Made by a program: the position numbers and the translations under genes
The notes under the pieces: model-generated
Database searches by the model: none
What the model saw: the letters and a program-made list of their open reading frames with translations, nothing else
Told to the model about the DNA's origin: nothing
DNA from: Dipteris shenzhenensis
Lineage: Eukaryota > Polypodiophyta > Polypodiopsida > Gleicheniales
Direction: 5' to 3' (one strand)
Length of the DNA stretch: 64,000 nt
Assembly: GCA_047967505.1 (NCBI GenBank)
Contig: CM106540.1
Shown here: in pieces, positions 1-8,687 of the stretch
How the letters are laid out: every line of letters begins with the position of its first letter
How positions within the stretch are numbered: the first letter of the stretch is position 1

Positions 1-270
1 GAAGGCCGTTGGTGCATTCTTGAGGCCAAACATCATAAAACTAGATGCAAAGACCCCACATTTGGTGATAAAAGCTATTTTCTCTTGATCTTCCTCGGCC
101 ATGCAAAGCTGGATGTAGCCAATGAACCCATCAAGGAAAGAGTACATCTCATGGCTAACTATGGCATCCAGCATGGAATCTAGGAAGGGTATAGGACAGG
201 GGTATGCCACTCTTATGGCGTTGAGCATTTGGCAATCCACATAGACTCGTAACTTGTTGTTCTTGGGTAC
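1..270 (-). mobile_element. Ty3/gypsy reverse transcriptase fragment
   Basis: Reading leftward from about position 270, the minus strand encodes the N-terminal half of a chromovirus-like reverse transcriptase: a VPKNNKLR start, then VDCQMLN, PIPFLDSM, a YSFLDGFIGY block and KCGVFASSFMM ending in LKNAPTAF. The frame needs small corrections and the catalytic YxDD box lies outside the window. The same family recurs at 47375-47656 with the same order of motifs, so these are two copies of one old element. It continues beyond the left edge. Confidence 0.8.
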
Positions 271-674
271 TGTTGTGGGATTTGAAAACCTCCAAAATGG
301 CACAATCACGGCCCATCCATGCATACAAACTTCATGATGAGAGCATAGGAGGGAGGAGATGACTCATCGGGGAGATGGAAATACACAAGTGAGATAGGGG
401 GAAAAGGGGAGGGGGAAGTGGAAGCAAAAGGGACATGTGGGAAAATGAGAGGGAAGAGGGAGACTGGGGGGAGAACATATACACCATGAGACTATGGGAA
501 GTAAGAGGTGGGGAAGGGAGAGGGATGGTAGGAACATCATGGAAGAAAGGGGGGAGAATGAAGGAAAGGAGTGAGGAAGTGATTTGCACACTATAGGAGT
601 AGGGAAATGGCTTAATCTTCCAACATGGTGGCTATATGAGCGAGGAGGTCTCCCCATCAAGCAATAGTCCTTCC

Positions 675-682
675 TTTTTATA
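675..682 (-). promoter_or_regulatory. TATA box of degenerate LTR
   Basis: TATAAAAA on the minus strand, followed downstream by GGAAGGACTATTGCTTGATG, which matches the region after the TATA box of the LTR at 41669-41700. Assigned by that similarity. Confidence 0.5.
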
Positions 683-1049
683 ACCAAAGAAAGGGGAGTC
701 CGGGGACGAGCATTTTCTGAGCGAAATCTTCCGAGCGTCCGAACGAAGGAAAAAAAAAGCTTCCAACTATGCAAAAATATGACAAAAATGGATCAGAAGA
801 AAACATAGTTTCACTTAGAAATATGAAAAGTATTATAGGAATGTCTATTTTATACATGAATATTTATTTGAATCTTTGGGAATGGTGAGAACATAATGGG
901 ATGGCTTTTGAAGAAACCCACATGTAGATTACCTTATGATCCTTCTTACAACTTTTTACTTAATAGGGGGTGACATTGAAAAACCTCTCTCAACCTATCT
1001 TCATGAAAGGGTTTCTCCAAAGAAAACTCATTGAAGCAAGCCATCAAGA

Positions 1050-1112
1050 TAGTTTCGCCAGTGAAACCCCTTTGAACAAGGTCTTTTAAGGTAGTTTCGC
1101 TGGCGAAACTAC
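1050..1112. repeat. Two outlying copies of the GTTTCGC/GCGAAAC palindrome
   Basis: GTTTCGCCAGTGAAAC (one mismatch) and GTTTCGCTGGCGAAAC lie about 40 bp apart, each extended by a further inverted flank such as GGTA/TACC. They match the core unit of the 5602-7720 array, but here they sit inside an LTR-like sequence on the other side of the transposase-like gene. I saw no other copies in the window outside the main array. Confidence 0.85.
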
Positions 1113-1799
1113 CTTGGACAGCACTTTTAAAAGTGACATAACTTTCACATCCAATGTCCAAATATAGTCATTCAACCACTCAAATTGATCGGAAAACCCC
1201 ATTCGAGCACATATATGGGGTTATATTTTGGAAAACCTTGCATATATAGTATTAAATATTACATGTATTTTATGAGAGTGATATACAAGCCTAAGTTAAT
1301 ACTTATTTACAGTAATTTAAACTTCTGTAGAAACATGTCCATAAATATCTTGTTATTAATACTATAAAAACACTTGAAAGATATTGCCATATGATATAAA
1401 TGTGTTTAATAAGTAATTATTTATGTATAATATTATTATATCGAGAGTGATTATGAGGGACGTTTCTTAAATGAATTATTTTTCAATACTTTTTTAAGGT
1501 AATAACAAGGGTACAAAGGGATGTCTATGAATAAGAAGATTTATGTTATGTAAAAATGAATGAGTGACTAGTCTGTATATTTTTATGATAAAGGGATCTA
1601 GTTCTAATGAAAATAAAAGTGTAAAAACCATGTTTCCTAAAGAAATACTATTTTTAAAATCTCTTGAAAAACACGCTCGTATAAACCTGCTCATAGGTTT
1701 TTGCTCGTAAAATTGACGCATCCGTGGAGGGGGGACGAGCATTTTCCGAGCAAAAACATACGAGCGATCTGAGCAGTGGACCTTTAGTTAAGTCTAATT

Positions 1800-2195
1800 T
1801 GATACCTTCAATATATATATTTTTTCAATAAACATCATGTGCAAAAAAATAAAGTAAAAATAATATTTCTTCCAAACAATTTATAGTCAAATGGTCTAGA
1901 ATCTCAGGAAGATTGAATTGAGAGACATGGATAGATTTCTATAAAAGGACCATTCAAACACACCAAAAGGTCACCAAAAACTATAGTGTGGTGAGTAATA
2001 CATTGTTCATACACAACTCTTAAAGAAGCTGTGGGCAACAAAATACTGTTTACATACATATAGCTATATTGTGTCAAGCAAATGACTATCAAAATGCACC
2101 CAAAAAGTCAACACAAGCTACAATGGTCATACAATATTTGTATGCACCTATGCAAGTTCCTTTAATATAACCACAAGTAGAGATAAACGCCCTTC
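1800..2195. other. 3-prime flank of the transposase-like gene
   Basis: AT-rich DNA with no credible ORF or RNA gene. It would hold the 3-prime UTR of the minus-strand gene that ends at 2196. I could not identify a terminal inverted repeat. Confidence 0.5.
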
Positions 2196-5100
2196 TTAGC
2201 AAGCAGGTAGAGCTTGGTAGAGTTCTTGCCTACTTAGTGCAGATTGGTGAATGAACATGTGTATCTTCTCATCTAGACCCAAGTATTGCATATAAATGTA
2301 ATACAGATGTTTGCATGGGATATATCTGTTTTGCCCTTGAGAATGGCCCATAAAGTCCAGACATGTGCATGATGGAAACACTGAAACCACAACATTGTAC
2401 TTGCTCCCTTTTCTACGTGATCCTGGAGTGGAAACTAGGTACTCCACATGCTCTCTAGGGACAACTATATTAACACTGTGAACAACACATTCCAAGGAAA
2501 TAGACTTAGCTATCCTTGTTCTCATTTCACATGTCACCTCAGTTACCCATTCCACAACCATGCCATCCCTTGTGCTCGGTCTACTTGTTAAATCAGCAGA
2601 TTTGGCCCTAGTGCATTGCTTTTTTAATCTAAATCCTCCAGCTACTAATAACCTCATTTCTTCCTCATCCAGGCTTGTCCCTTTCTCAATAGGCCACTCC
2701 CTCGGCACCTCAGGTGGTTTTCCTTCAATGCAATTTGATGGTGTCCATGTGTGGTCCATGTTATCCCCACAAAACCAAATCAATTGCCTTCGAATGCCTG
2801 CTTTGGTGTTGATTCTCCCAAAAAAGCTAGGTGCAGGAACACCTCTCTTTCCCGTCCTACCCTTGTGATCTATCAATTTGTGGCATTTGATTCCTTTGTC
2901 CTCTAAGTATCCTTGACACCTCACCTCACTACCTGCATTAGTTCTTCTTATAGCCCACATAGTCTTGTGTACTACCTCTTCTTCAACATATTGATTTGTT
3001 TTCAAGATTGGCGTGGTATTTTGTTTTCTCTTTCTTGGCTGATTTACATACTGGTATTCTGGACGATGTGAATCATTTGCATACACTGCTTCTGAGAAAG
3101 ATTTTGACCACTTCCTTCTCACAGTCTTCAAATCACCCATACAATCTTGACCTCCAATAGTTGCATCCACCTTGCTAGCCACCTCATTACTGAGATCAAT
3201 GAACTTGCATGAGTTGCTCCCTATGTCCCCATAAGAGTGCCTTCGAGATAGCTTTTCCAAACTAGGTCCACAACCCAAGTGTAGTCCCTTTAGATATTCT
3301 GTGTATCTTGCAGTTTGCAGCAAAGCACCCGTCATATCTGTCTCACAAGCATTTTTTAGTGTGACATATTTCACTCCGTCATTCGATGCCAACCAACTTC
3401 CATGGACTGACTCTGCAAGGTTGGCTCTAGGAACTAAAAACTGGTCAGATCCCTCCATGCCCTGTGCCACAACATAGATTAGTTTCCAATAATCAAAAAA
3501 CAATAAAGTTGTGAATGAAATAACAATAGACCTACCTTGAGAATGTATTCTCCCCAATGAGCCACTCTTGCATGCCACCACACAATCCATGTTTCTAAAA
3601 TGGAGATGTCCTTCTTATGTGCATGATGCTTGAACCACGAACGGATGTTTTTCAACTCGATGTCTGCAGCTTCTTGAGATGGAGCATTCTTCCACTGTCT
3701 ACACCTTAGCTTGAACTCCTCACGATCAAATGATGGAAGGAACTTAGCATGGTTTTCCAAGCTTTGCTCCCAATGGAATAAGCAAGATCTCTCTTTTTCT
3801 TTGAGCACCTTATTGGCATCACCATTGAATACCATTCTAATTGCACGCCAATTTGCTTGTGCCTCATCAGCCATAAACCCTTTAAATTGAGGCTTTGGGA
3901 ATCCCTCCTTCTCCATGACTCTATTTAACATTTCCCAAAAAAGGATCTGGGCTTCTGTATCCTCAACCTTGAAATCCCCAATAGCAATAGTCTGTAGCTC
4001 TTGAACAAAAGGGTTGTAAACATGGCATGCCATTGTATTCCAATCATGCATACGTTTGACAAAATCAAAGCAAACCCAGCACGATCCTAACTCTCCACCT
4101 GGCCTCATCTTGTTCACTAGATCAACACCACTACCATGTCCCTTGGTAGACATCTTGAAAACATGACATCTTTCAAATGAAGAAAATTCAAGTTGTCCAG
4201 GGAACACCATGCTCTGAAAATAATCATATACACACTTTCTTTTCAGTTGTAAAAGAGCATCATAACCATCTGCAAAGGATCCACTTTCAATTTGGGCCTC
4301 CCTTTTCCAACGTGCGAGCCTACAGTTAAGAACATGTAGCATCAAAATCCCATTACTTATTTTTCAAAAAAACTTGAGTACTTTTAATCACATTAAAAGG
4401 ACAAGTATGCACATACCTTCTCTTGTCCAAAGTTGGAGTAATCTTCTCTAGTAATGATGTCAATTCAGCATCACTCATGGCTTTCGGATCATCTTGAATG
4501 ACGGCATCCAATATTATTTTCTTTGCTAATGTTTTTTGCAAGGCTTTAGGTCTTCCCATCCCATCTATTTGTATGAGCTTAGTCAACCTAGCCTTAACTT
4601 CCTTCACAGCACCTCTAGAACTTCCTTCACCAACGGGATGCAAATGATACCCTGAGTGTATAACACACCTCTTAAATTGTGTATCACCCTTGGGGTGTGG
4701 GTAACATAAGAATAGCCTACATGGGCACTCTTGCTCGCAGAAAGGACGAGCACCACAATGCAAACACTTAAGAGTACTATTTTCGCCAACATATGATCTT
4801 TGAGGACACACTCGTGAAAGTCTCCCTTGCCAATGCTTCTCATTGGCCTCTTTGGTTCTCTCCAAGTAAGGACAAAATATGTTTTTGCATTGTAGATGCC
4901 CACCACATCTTCGAATTCTAACTAAACCATCAAATCCTGTCATATTACTTGTTATATCATCCGTCCAAACATGGCTGTCGTATTTGGTTTCTGTCCCCTC
5001 AGCACGGTTAGGGAGGTCCGAAGCGGGAAGCTCAAACAAAATATTGCCATCATACTTTACTGGAAGTGCATCAACTTCTTGTATTGTTGTTACAATGTCC

Positions 5101-5477
5101 ATAGCTTTTTTGAGTGCACTTCTTGCAGGAAGGTTTTTCAAGAGAGGAACCAAACTCATGGTCTTATCGGATTGTTCATCTACTTGTTTTTTATCCGACA
5201 CTTCCTTACTGATTTCTGTCAAAAGCTTTACACCTCTAACAATGAAGGTGGTTCCAAACTGAGTGTCAAGATGAAACAAGGACTCCTCACCTACAAAGGG
5301 AACCTCAAAGGACAAGTCGTCACACTTGCTATCAAGTAGTTGATGCAAAGAGATTGAGCTCGGTGAAAGTCCAAATGCTAAGTGAAGGTATTCCCTACTA
5401 ATGCGTGCAACACCATTCGTTGTTGCAACTTGCAGTGTCTTCGACCTATTGTCATTGGACACAATTGCAAAATCCAT
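2196..5477 (-). CDS. Mutator-like DDE transposase-family protein, SWIM zinc finger, 3 exons
   Basis: Three exons with GT-AG borders join in frame: 5477-4417, 4319-3536 and 3461-2196, giving 1036 aa with no internal stop. The ATG at 5477 opens the first exon. Residues 191-280 form a Cys/His-rich domain (C191, C197, C202, CLHCG at 238, CPC at 251, C271..H274..H280), which recalls the WRKY-GCM1-type zinc domains that precede MULE catalytic domains. Residues about 410-560 carry the likely RNase H-fold core: HDWNTMACHVYNP (D446), IGDFKVEDTEAQ (D469), GFMADEAQANWRA (D505) and FHWEQSLENH. The C-terminus has a SWIM finger, CTC at 980-982 and CKH at 998-1000. The order zinc domain, DDE core, SWIM finger fits the Mutator/FAR1 superfamily, where such proteins cut and paste DNA or act as domesticated regulators. 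I cannot assign the catalytic triad with certainty. Intact reading frames point to a young element or a domesticated gene. The promoter side abuts the palindrome array. Confidence 0.75.
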
Positions 5478-5479
5478 TG

Positions 5480-5605
5480 AAGGAGGAAGGTCGAAGGGAA
5501 ACGGAAGTGGAAGAAAGGAGGGTGGAGAGGGAGAGGAAGAAGAAGAGGCAGAGGCAAAGAAAGAGAAACTAGTTCAGAGAAAGAGAAGGGGAGGCAGAGA
5601 AGACT
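5480..5605. other. Purine-rich leader upstream of the transposase-like gene
   Basis: GGA/GAA-rich on the plus strand, so pyrimidine-rich on the coding strand of the upstream gene. It probably forms the 5-prime UTR or core promoter of the gene starting at 5477. Long open frames through it are low-complexity artefacts. Confidence 0.4.
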
Positions 5606-5640
5606 AGTTTCGTTGGCACTAGTTTCGCTGGCGAAACTAG

Positions 5641-5780
5641 TGAACACGCCTACGCCTACGCCTACGCCCACGCCCACGCCTACGCCCACGTCCACGCCTA
5701 GTTTCGGTGAACACGCTCACGCCTACGCCTACGCCTACACCTACGCCCACGTGCCTACGCCCACGCCTACGCCTATGCCT
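5641..5780. repeat. CCTACG/CCCACG hexanucleotide repeat
   Basis: Two runs of a 6-bp unit (CCTACG with CCCACG variants), about 5645-5699 and 5719-5780, are separated by TAGTTTCGGTGAACACG, itself a piece of the neighbouring palindrome family. A single relict unit group (TGCCTACGCCTTCACTAG) recurs at 6250. The unit is GC-rich and CpG-containing, unlike the plant telomere repeat. Confidence 0.85.
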
Positions 5781-6000
5781 TCACTAGTTTTGCTGGCGAT
5801 ACTAGCCAGCGAAACTAGTGTTCACTAGTTTCGCCAGTTTCGCCAGCGAAACTAGTGTTCACTAGTTTCGCTGGCGAAACTAGTGGCGTGGCGAACTAGT
5901 TTCGCCAGCGAAACTAGTGTTCACTAGTTTCGCTGGCGAAACTAGTGGCGTGGCGAACTAGTTTCGCCAGCTAAACTAGTATTCACTAGTTTCGTTAGGA

Positions 6001-6255
6001 GCATCTGTTGTGTTTCCTGCCGTCGTTAGTTTGAGTTTTCTCTAGTTTGCTATCTCTAATATGTTTCGTTTTGTTTCTAACAGTCTGCAATCATGTATCT
6101 CATGTACTATACTAACGAAAATGGCGAGAATGTTTACACGTATAAATATTTTGGCGGGTCGGTTTTGCCCGTAATCAAAAAACGTTTATAAATCGGGTCT
6201 GTTGTCAAATTCTTAGGGATGCTAGTTTTCATAATGCTTTTCGGGCCAATGCCTA
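6001..6255. other. Unique spacer interrupting the palindrome array
   Basis: About 250 bp with no palindrome units. It contains AT-rich stretches, a TATAAATATT at 6141 and a TTTATAAATC near 6186. I see no ORF and no match to the rest of the window. It could be an original promoter or terminus between the array halves, but nothing proves it. Confidence 0.35.
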
Positions 6256-6754
6256 CGCCTTCACTAGTTTCGCTGGCGAAACTAGTGGCGGAAACTAGTG
6301 TTCACTCACTAGTGAACACTAGTTTCTACACTAGTTTCAACTAGTGGCGGAAACTAGTGTTCACTAGTGTAGAAACTAGTGTTCACTAGTGAGTGAACAC
6401 TATTTTCCGCCACTAGTTTCGCCAGCGAAACTAGTGTTCACTAGTTTCGCTGGCGAAACTAGTTCGCCACTATTTTCAGTGGTGAAGTTCACAACTAGTT
6501 TCGCCAGCGAAACTAGTTGTGAACACTAGTTTCGAAACTGGTGTTCACTAGTTTCGCTCAAAACTAGTTGTGAACACTAGTTTCGAAACTAGTGTTCACA
6601 ACTAGTTTCGCTGGTTTCGCTGGCGAAACTAGTTCACCACTGAAAATAGTGGCGAACTAGTTTCGCCAGCGAAACTAGTGAACACTAGTTTCGCTGGCGA
6701 AACTAGACTAGTGTTCACTAGTTTCGCCAGCGAAACTAGTGTTCACTAGTGTTC

Positions 6755-6842
6755 TCTGTCTCCTCCATCGTTCCCTTCTCCCTCCTCCCCCTTGTTGCCT
6801 TCTTCCGCCTTCCCTCGCTGGAAATAGTTTCCCTTTCACTAG
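6755..6842 (+). repeat. Gene-derived segment embedded in the array, copy 1
   Basis: The sequence starting GTCTCCTCCATCGTTCCC and ending AAATAGTTTCCCTTTC matches 8359-8495 outside the array, but lacks two stretches of roughly 20 and 28 bp that the outside copy has. It sits between palindrome units. Confidence 0.85.
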
Positions 6843-7240
6843 TTTCGCTCAAAACTAGTTGTGAACACTAGTTTCGAAACTAGTGTTCACAACTAGTTTC
6901 GCTGGCGAAACTAGTTCTGAACAACTAGTTCTGAACACTAGTTTCGAAACTAGTATTCACTAGTTTCGCTGGCGAAACTAGTTCGCCACTATTTTCAGTG
7001 GTGAACTAGTTTCGCCGGCGAAACTAGTGAACACTAGTTTCGCCGGTAGTTTCGCCGGCGAAACTAGACTAGTTTCGCCGGCGAAACTAGTGTTCACTAG
7101 TTTCGCTGGCGAAACTAGTTCACCACTGAAAATAGTGGCGAACTAGTTTCGCCAGCGAAACTAGTGAACACTAGTTTCGCTGGCGAAACTAGACTAGTGT
7201 TCACTAGTTTCGCCAGCGAAACTAGTGTTCACTAGTGTTC

Positions 7241-7326
7241 TCTGTCTCCTCCATCGTTCCCTTCTCCCTCCTCCCCCTTGTTGCCTTCTTCCGCCTTCCC
7301 TCGCTGGAAATAGTTTCCCTTTCACT
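7241..7326 (+). repeat. Gene-derived segment embedded in the array, copy 2
   Basis: Same segment and same two internal deletions as the copy at 6755-6842, 486 bp further on, so both were amplified together as part of the higher-order unit. A third, shorter copy at about 7732-7762 leads into the ribosomal protein fragment. Confidence 0.85.
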
Positions 7327-7762
7327 AGTTTCGCTCAAAACTAGTTGTGAACACTAGTTTCGAAACTAGTGTTCACAACTAGTTTCGCTGGCGAAACTAG
7401 TTCACCACTGAAAATAGTGGCGAACTAGTTTCGCCAGCGAAACTAGTGTTCACTAGTTTCGCTGGCGAAACTAGTTCACCACTGAAAATAGTGGCGAACT
7501 AGTTTCGCCAGCGAAACTAGTGAACACTAGTTTCGCTGGCGAAACTAGTCTAGTTTCGCCAGCGAAACTAGTGTTCACTAGTTTCGCTGGCGAAACTAGT
7601 TCACCACTGAAAATAGTGGCGAACTAGTTTCGCCAGCGAAACTAGTGAACACTAGTTTCGCTGGCGAAACTAGACTAGTGTTCACTAGTTTCGCCAGCGA
7701 AACTAGTGTTCACTAGTGTTCTCAGTGAAGCTCTGTCTCCTCCATCGTTCCCTTCTCCCTCC

Positions 7763-7882
7763 TAGTTTCCGCCTTCCCTTGCAAAGCTTGGCACTCACAC
7801 TAGTTTCCGCCTTCCCTTGCAAAGCTTGGCATTTGTTGAACACTAGTTTCCGCCTTCCCTTGCAAAGCTTGGCACTCACACA
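7763..7882 (+). repeat. Three tandem copies of the leader next to the RPP1 fragment
   Basis: TAGTTTCCGCCTTCCCTTGC followed by AAAGCTTGGCA occurs three times (about 7763, 7801 and 7844). The last copy runs into CACACAGCCTTCGCC-ATG. The motif looks like the 5-prime UTR of the adjacent RPP1-like reading frame. Confidence 0.8.
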
Positions 7883-7891
7883 GCCTTCGCC

Positions 7892-8347
7892 ATGTCGATC
7901 AGCGAGCTCGCCTGCACCTACGCTTCTCTCATCCTCTTCGACGACGGTTTGCCTCACATCCCCTCCTAGTATCATCTTTTTTGCTGCATTTCAATCCTAC
8001 TGGCCTGGTTTGTTCGCCAAGCTCCTCGAGAAGCACAGTGTTGAAGACCTCATCACCAACGTCAGTTCCGGTGAGTATATCGTTGGTCATGCCTTACGCG
8101 AAGGACATTTGCTTCAGAGCTAGGGATTTGGTCCCTTATTTTCTTGATCGCAGGTGGTGGCGGAGCTGCTGTTGCTGTCGGCGGAGGTGCTGCTCCTTCT
8201 GGTGCTGCGGCTGCTGCACCGCCTCCTCCCGTTGAAGAGAAAAAGGTAAAGCCTGGTCGACCTGTATTTTTGTCTGAGTTATAGTCTCTTTCTTTACGGA
8301 GACTTCCTTATTGTGACGAGGACATGGGATTCAGCTTGATCGACTAG
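7892..8347 (+). pseudogene. RPP1: 60S acidic ribosomal protein P1 fragment
   Basis: Four pieces match the stalk protein P1, which recruits elongation factors to the large ribosomal subunit. From the ATG at 7892: MSISELACTYASLILFDDG. From about 7994: SYWPGLFAKLLEKH, VEDLITNV and a donor GGTGAGT at 8071. From 8154, after a CAG acceptor: a Gly/Ala/Pro hinge ending PPPPVEEKK with donor GTAAAG at 8246. At 8315-8347: the terminal DEDMGFSLID and stop. About 20 residues of the N-terminal helical domain are missing between pieces one and two. The last piece lacks a visible acceptor, and the universally conserved GFGLFD-type ending has I for F. Introns are retained, so this is a DNA-level copy and not a retrocopy. 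It is probably non-functional, and its leader is triplicated where the palindrome array begins. Confidence 0.8.
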
Positions 8348-8358
8348 ACGGAGCCCAT

Positions 8359-8500
8359 GGTTTCTGTCTCCTCCATCGTTCCCTTCTCCCTCCTCCCCCT
8401 TGTTGCATTTGTAGATCTAGGCTGCCTTCTTCCGCCTTCCCTCGCTTAATTCTCCATTAGCTGGATTTTGCTCGAAATAGTTTCCCTTTCCAGCTAGCTG
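8359..8500 (+). other. Apparent source of the segment copied into the array
   Basis: Holds the long form (with the two stretches missing from the array copies) of the sequence found at 6755-6842 and 7241-7326. It lies directly 3-prime of the RPP1 fragment and 5-prime of the ABCG fragment. No ORF is credible. Confidence 0.6.
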
Positions 8501-8687
8501 CCCGCGCCTTTGGAAGCTTTGGGCATCATCCGCAGGCTCTCTAAAGCAGCGCTCATAGGAATTCTTCCCTTCTCTCTGTCAAGTTTTTCTCTTTGTCACG
8601 GGTGGAGTTTTTTTTCCATCTGCATTCTTCTCCCTCAACACTTCCAAAAAACAATGAAAGATCCTTTTCTCCCGTTGTGCTGAACCC

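Larger units (their letters stand above)
330..1800 (-). mobile_element. Degenerate gypsy-type LTR, minus orientation
   Basis: Read on the minus strand, the block has an AT-rich upstream part (about 1800-700), a TATA box at 675-682 followed by GACTATTGCTTGATGGGGAG, and then a pyrimidine tract (620-330). The gypsy LTR at 41056-41990 has the same order: TATAAAAGG, then GGCTATTCCTTGATGG, then a pyrimidine tract. This supports an LTR, although the ends and target-site duplication are not visible. A 55-bp part near 1690-1740 also resembles 14820-14875, inside another gypsy LTR. It contains two copies of the palindrome that dominates the array at 5.6-7.7 kb. No coding potential is credible here. Confidence 0.5.
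5602..7720. repeat. Palindrome array (near-palindromic 24-bp unit, about 32 cores)
   Basis: The unit has 11-bp arms ACTAGTTTCGC and GCGAAACTAGT around a 2-nt centre, TG or CA, and CG in three copies near 7012-7087, which makes those fully self-complementary. I counted about 32 intact cores, joined by short spacers such as GTTCACTAGT and by a second inverted spacer (TTCACCACTGAAAATAGTGG and its complement). Units run in both orientations. Three perfect 48-bp palindromes centred on TTTC/GAAA occur at 6561-6608, 6852-6899 and 7338-7385. The right part is a higher-order repeat of about 486-490 bp. CpG density is high. The array lies between the divergent transposase-like and ParB-methyltransferase genes. 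Confidence 0.95.

Noticed and set aside
332-774. Two overlapping long open frames on the minus strand
   Set aside because: They consist of Ser/Pro/Phe/Leu low complexity from the pyrimidine tract of the LTR and show no domain.
2560-2868. Plus-strand 102-codon frame opposite the transposase-like gene
   Set aside because: Antisense shadow of exon 3 of a much longer, domain-bearing gene.
5641-5780. Interstitial telomere repeat
   Set aside because: The unit is CCTACG/CCCACG, not CCCTAAA.
5378-5828. Open frames encoding VGVGVG or TPTPTP repeats
   Set aside because: They are translations of the 6-bp CCTACG repeat and of purine-rich leader; no gene evidence.
5602-7720. CRISPR-like array
   Set aside because: Repeats occur in both orientations, have no unique spacers of constant length, and the genome is eukaryotic.
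5602-7720. True bacterial parS cluster or bacterial contamination
   Set aside because: Only the GTTTC...GAAAC ends agree with parS, the centre and length differ, and the neighbouring genes have spliceosomal introns. I kept it only as a speculative resemblance.
8553-8687. Extension of the ABCG exon to 8553
   Set aside because: After SYNAIEA the translation no longer resembles ABCG transporters and becomes charged; the exon probably ends near 8688.
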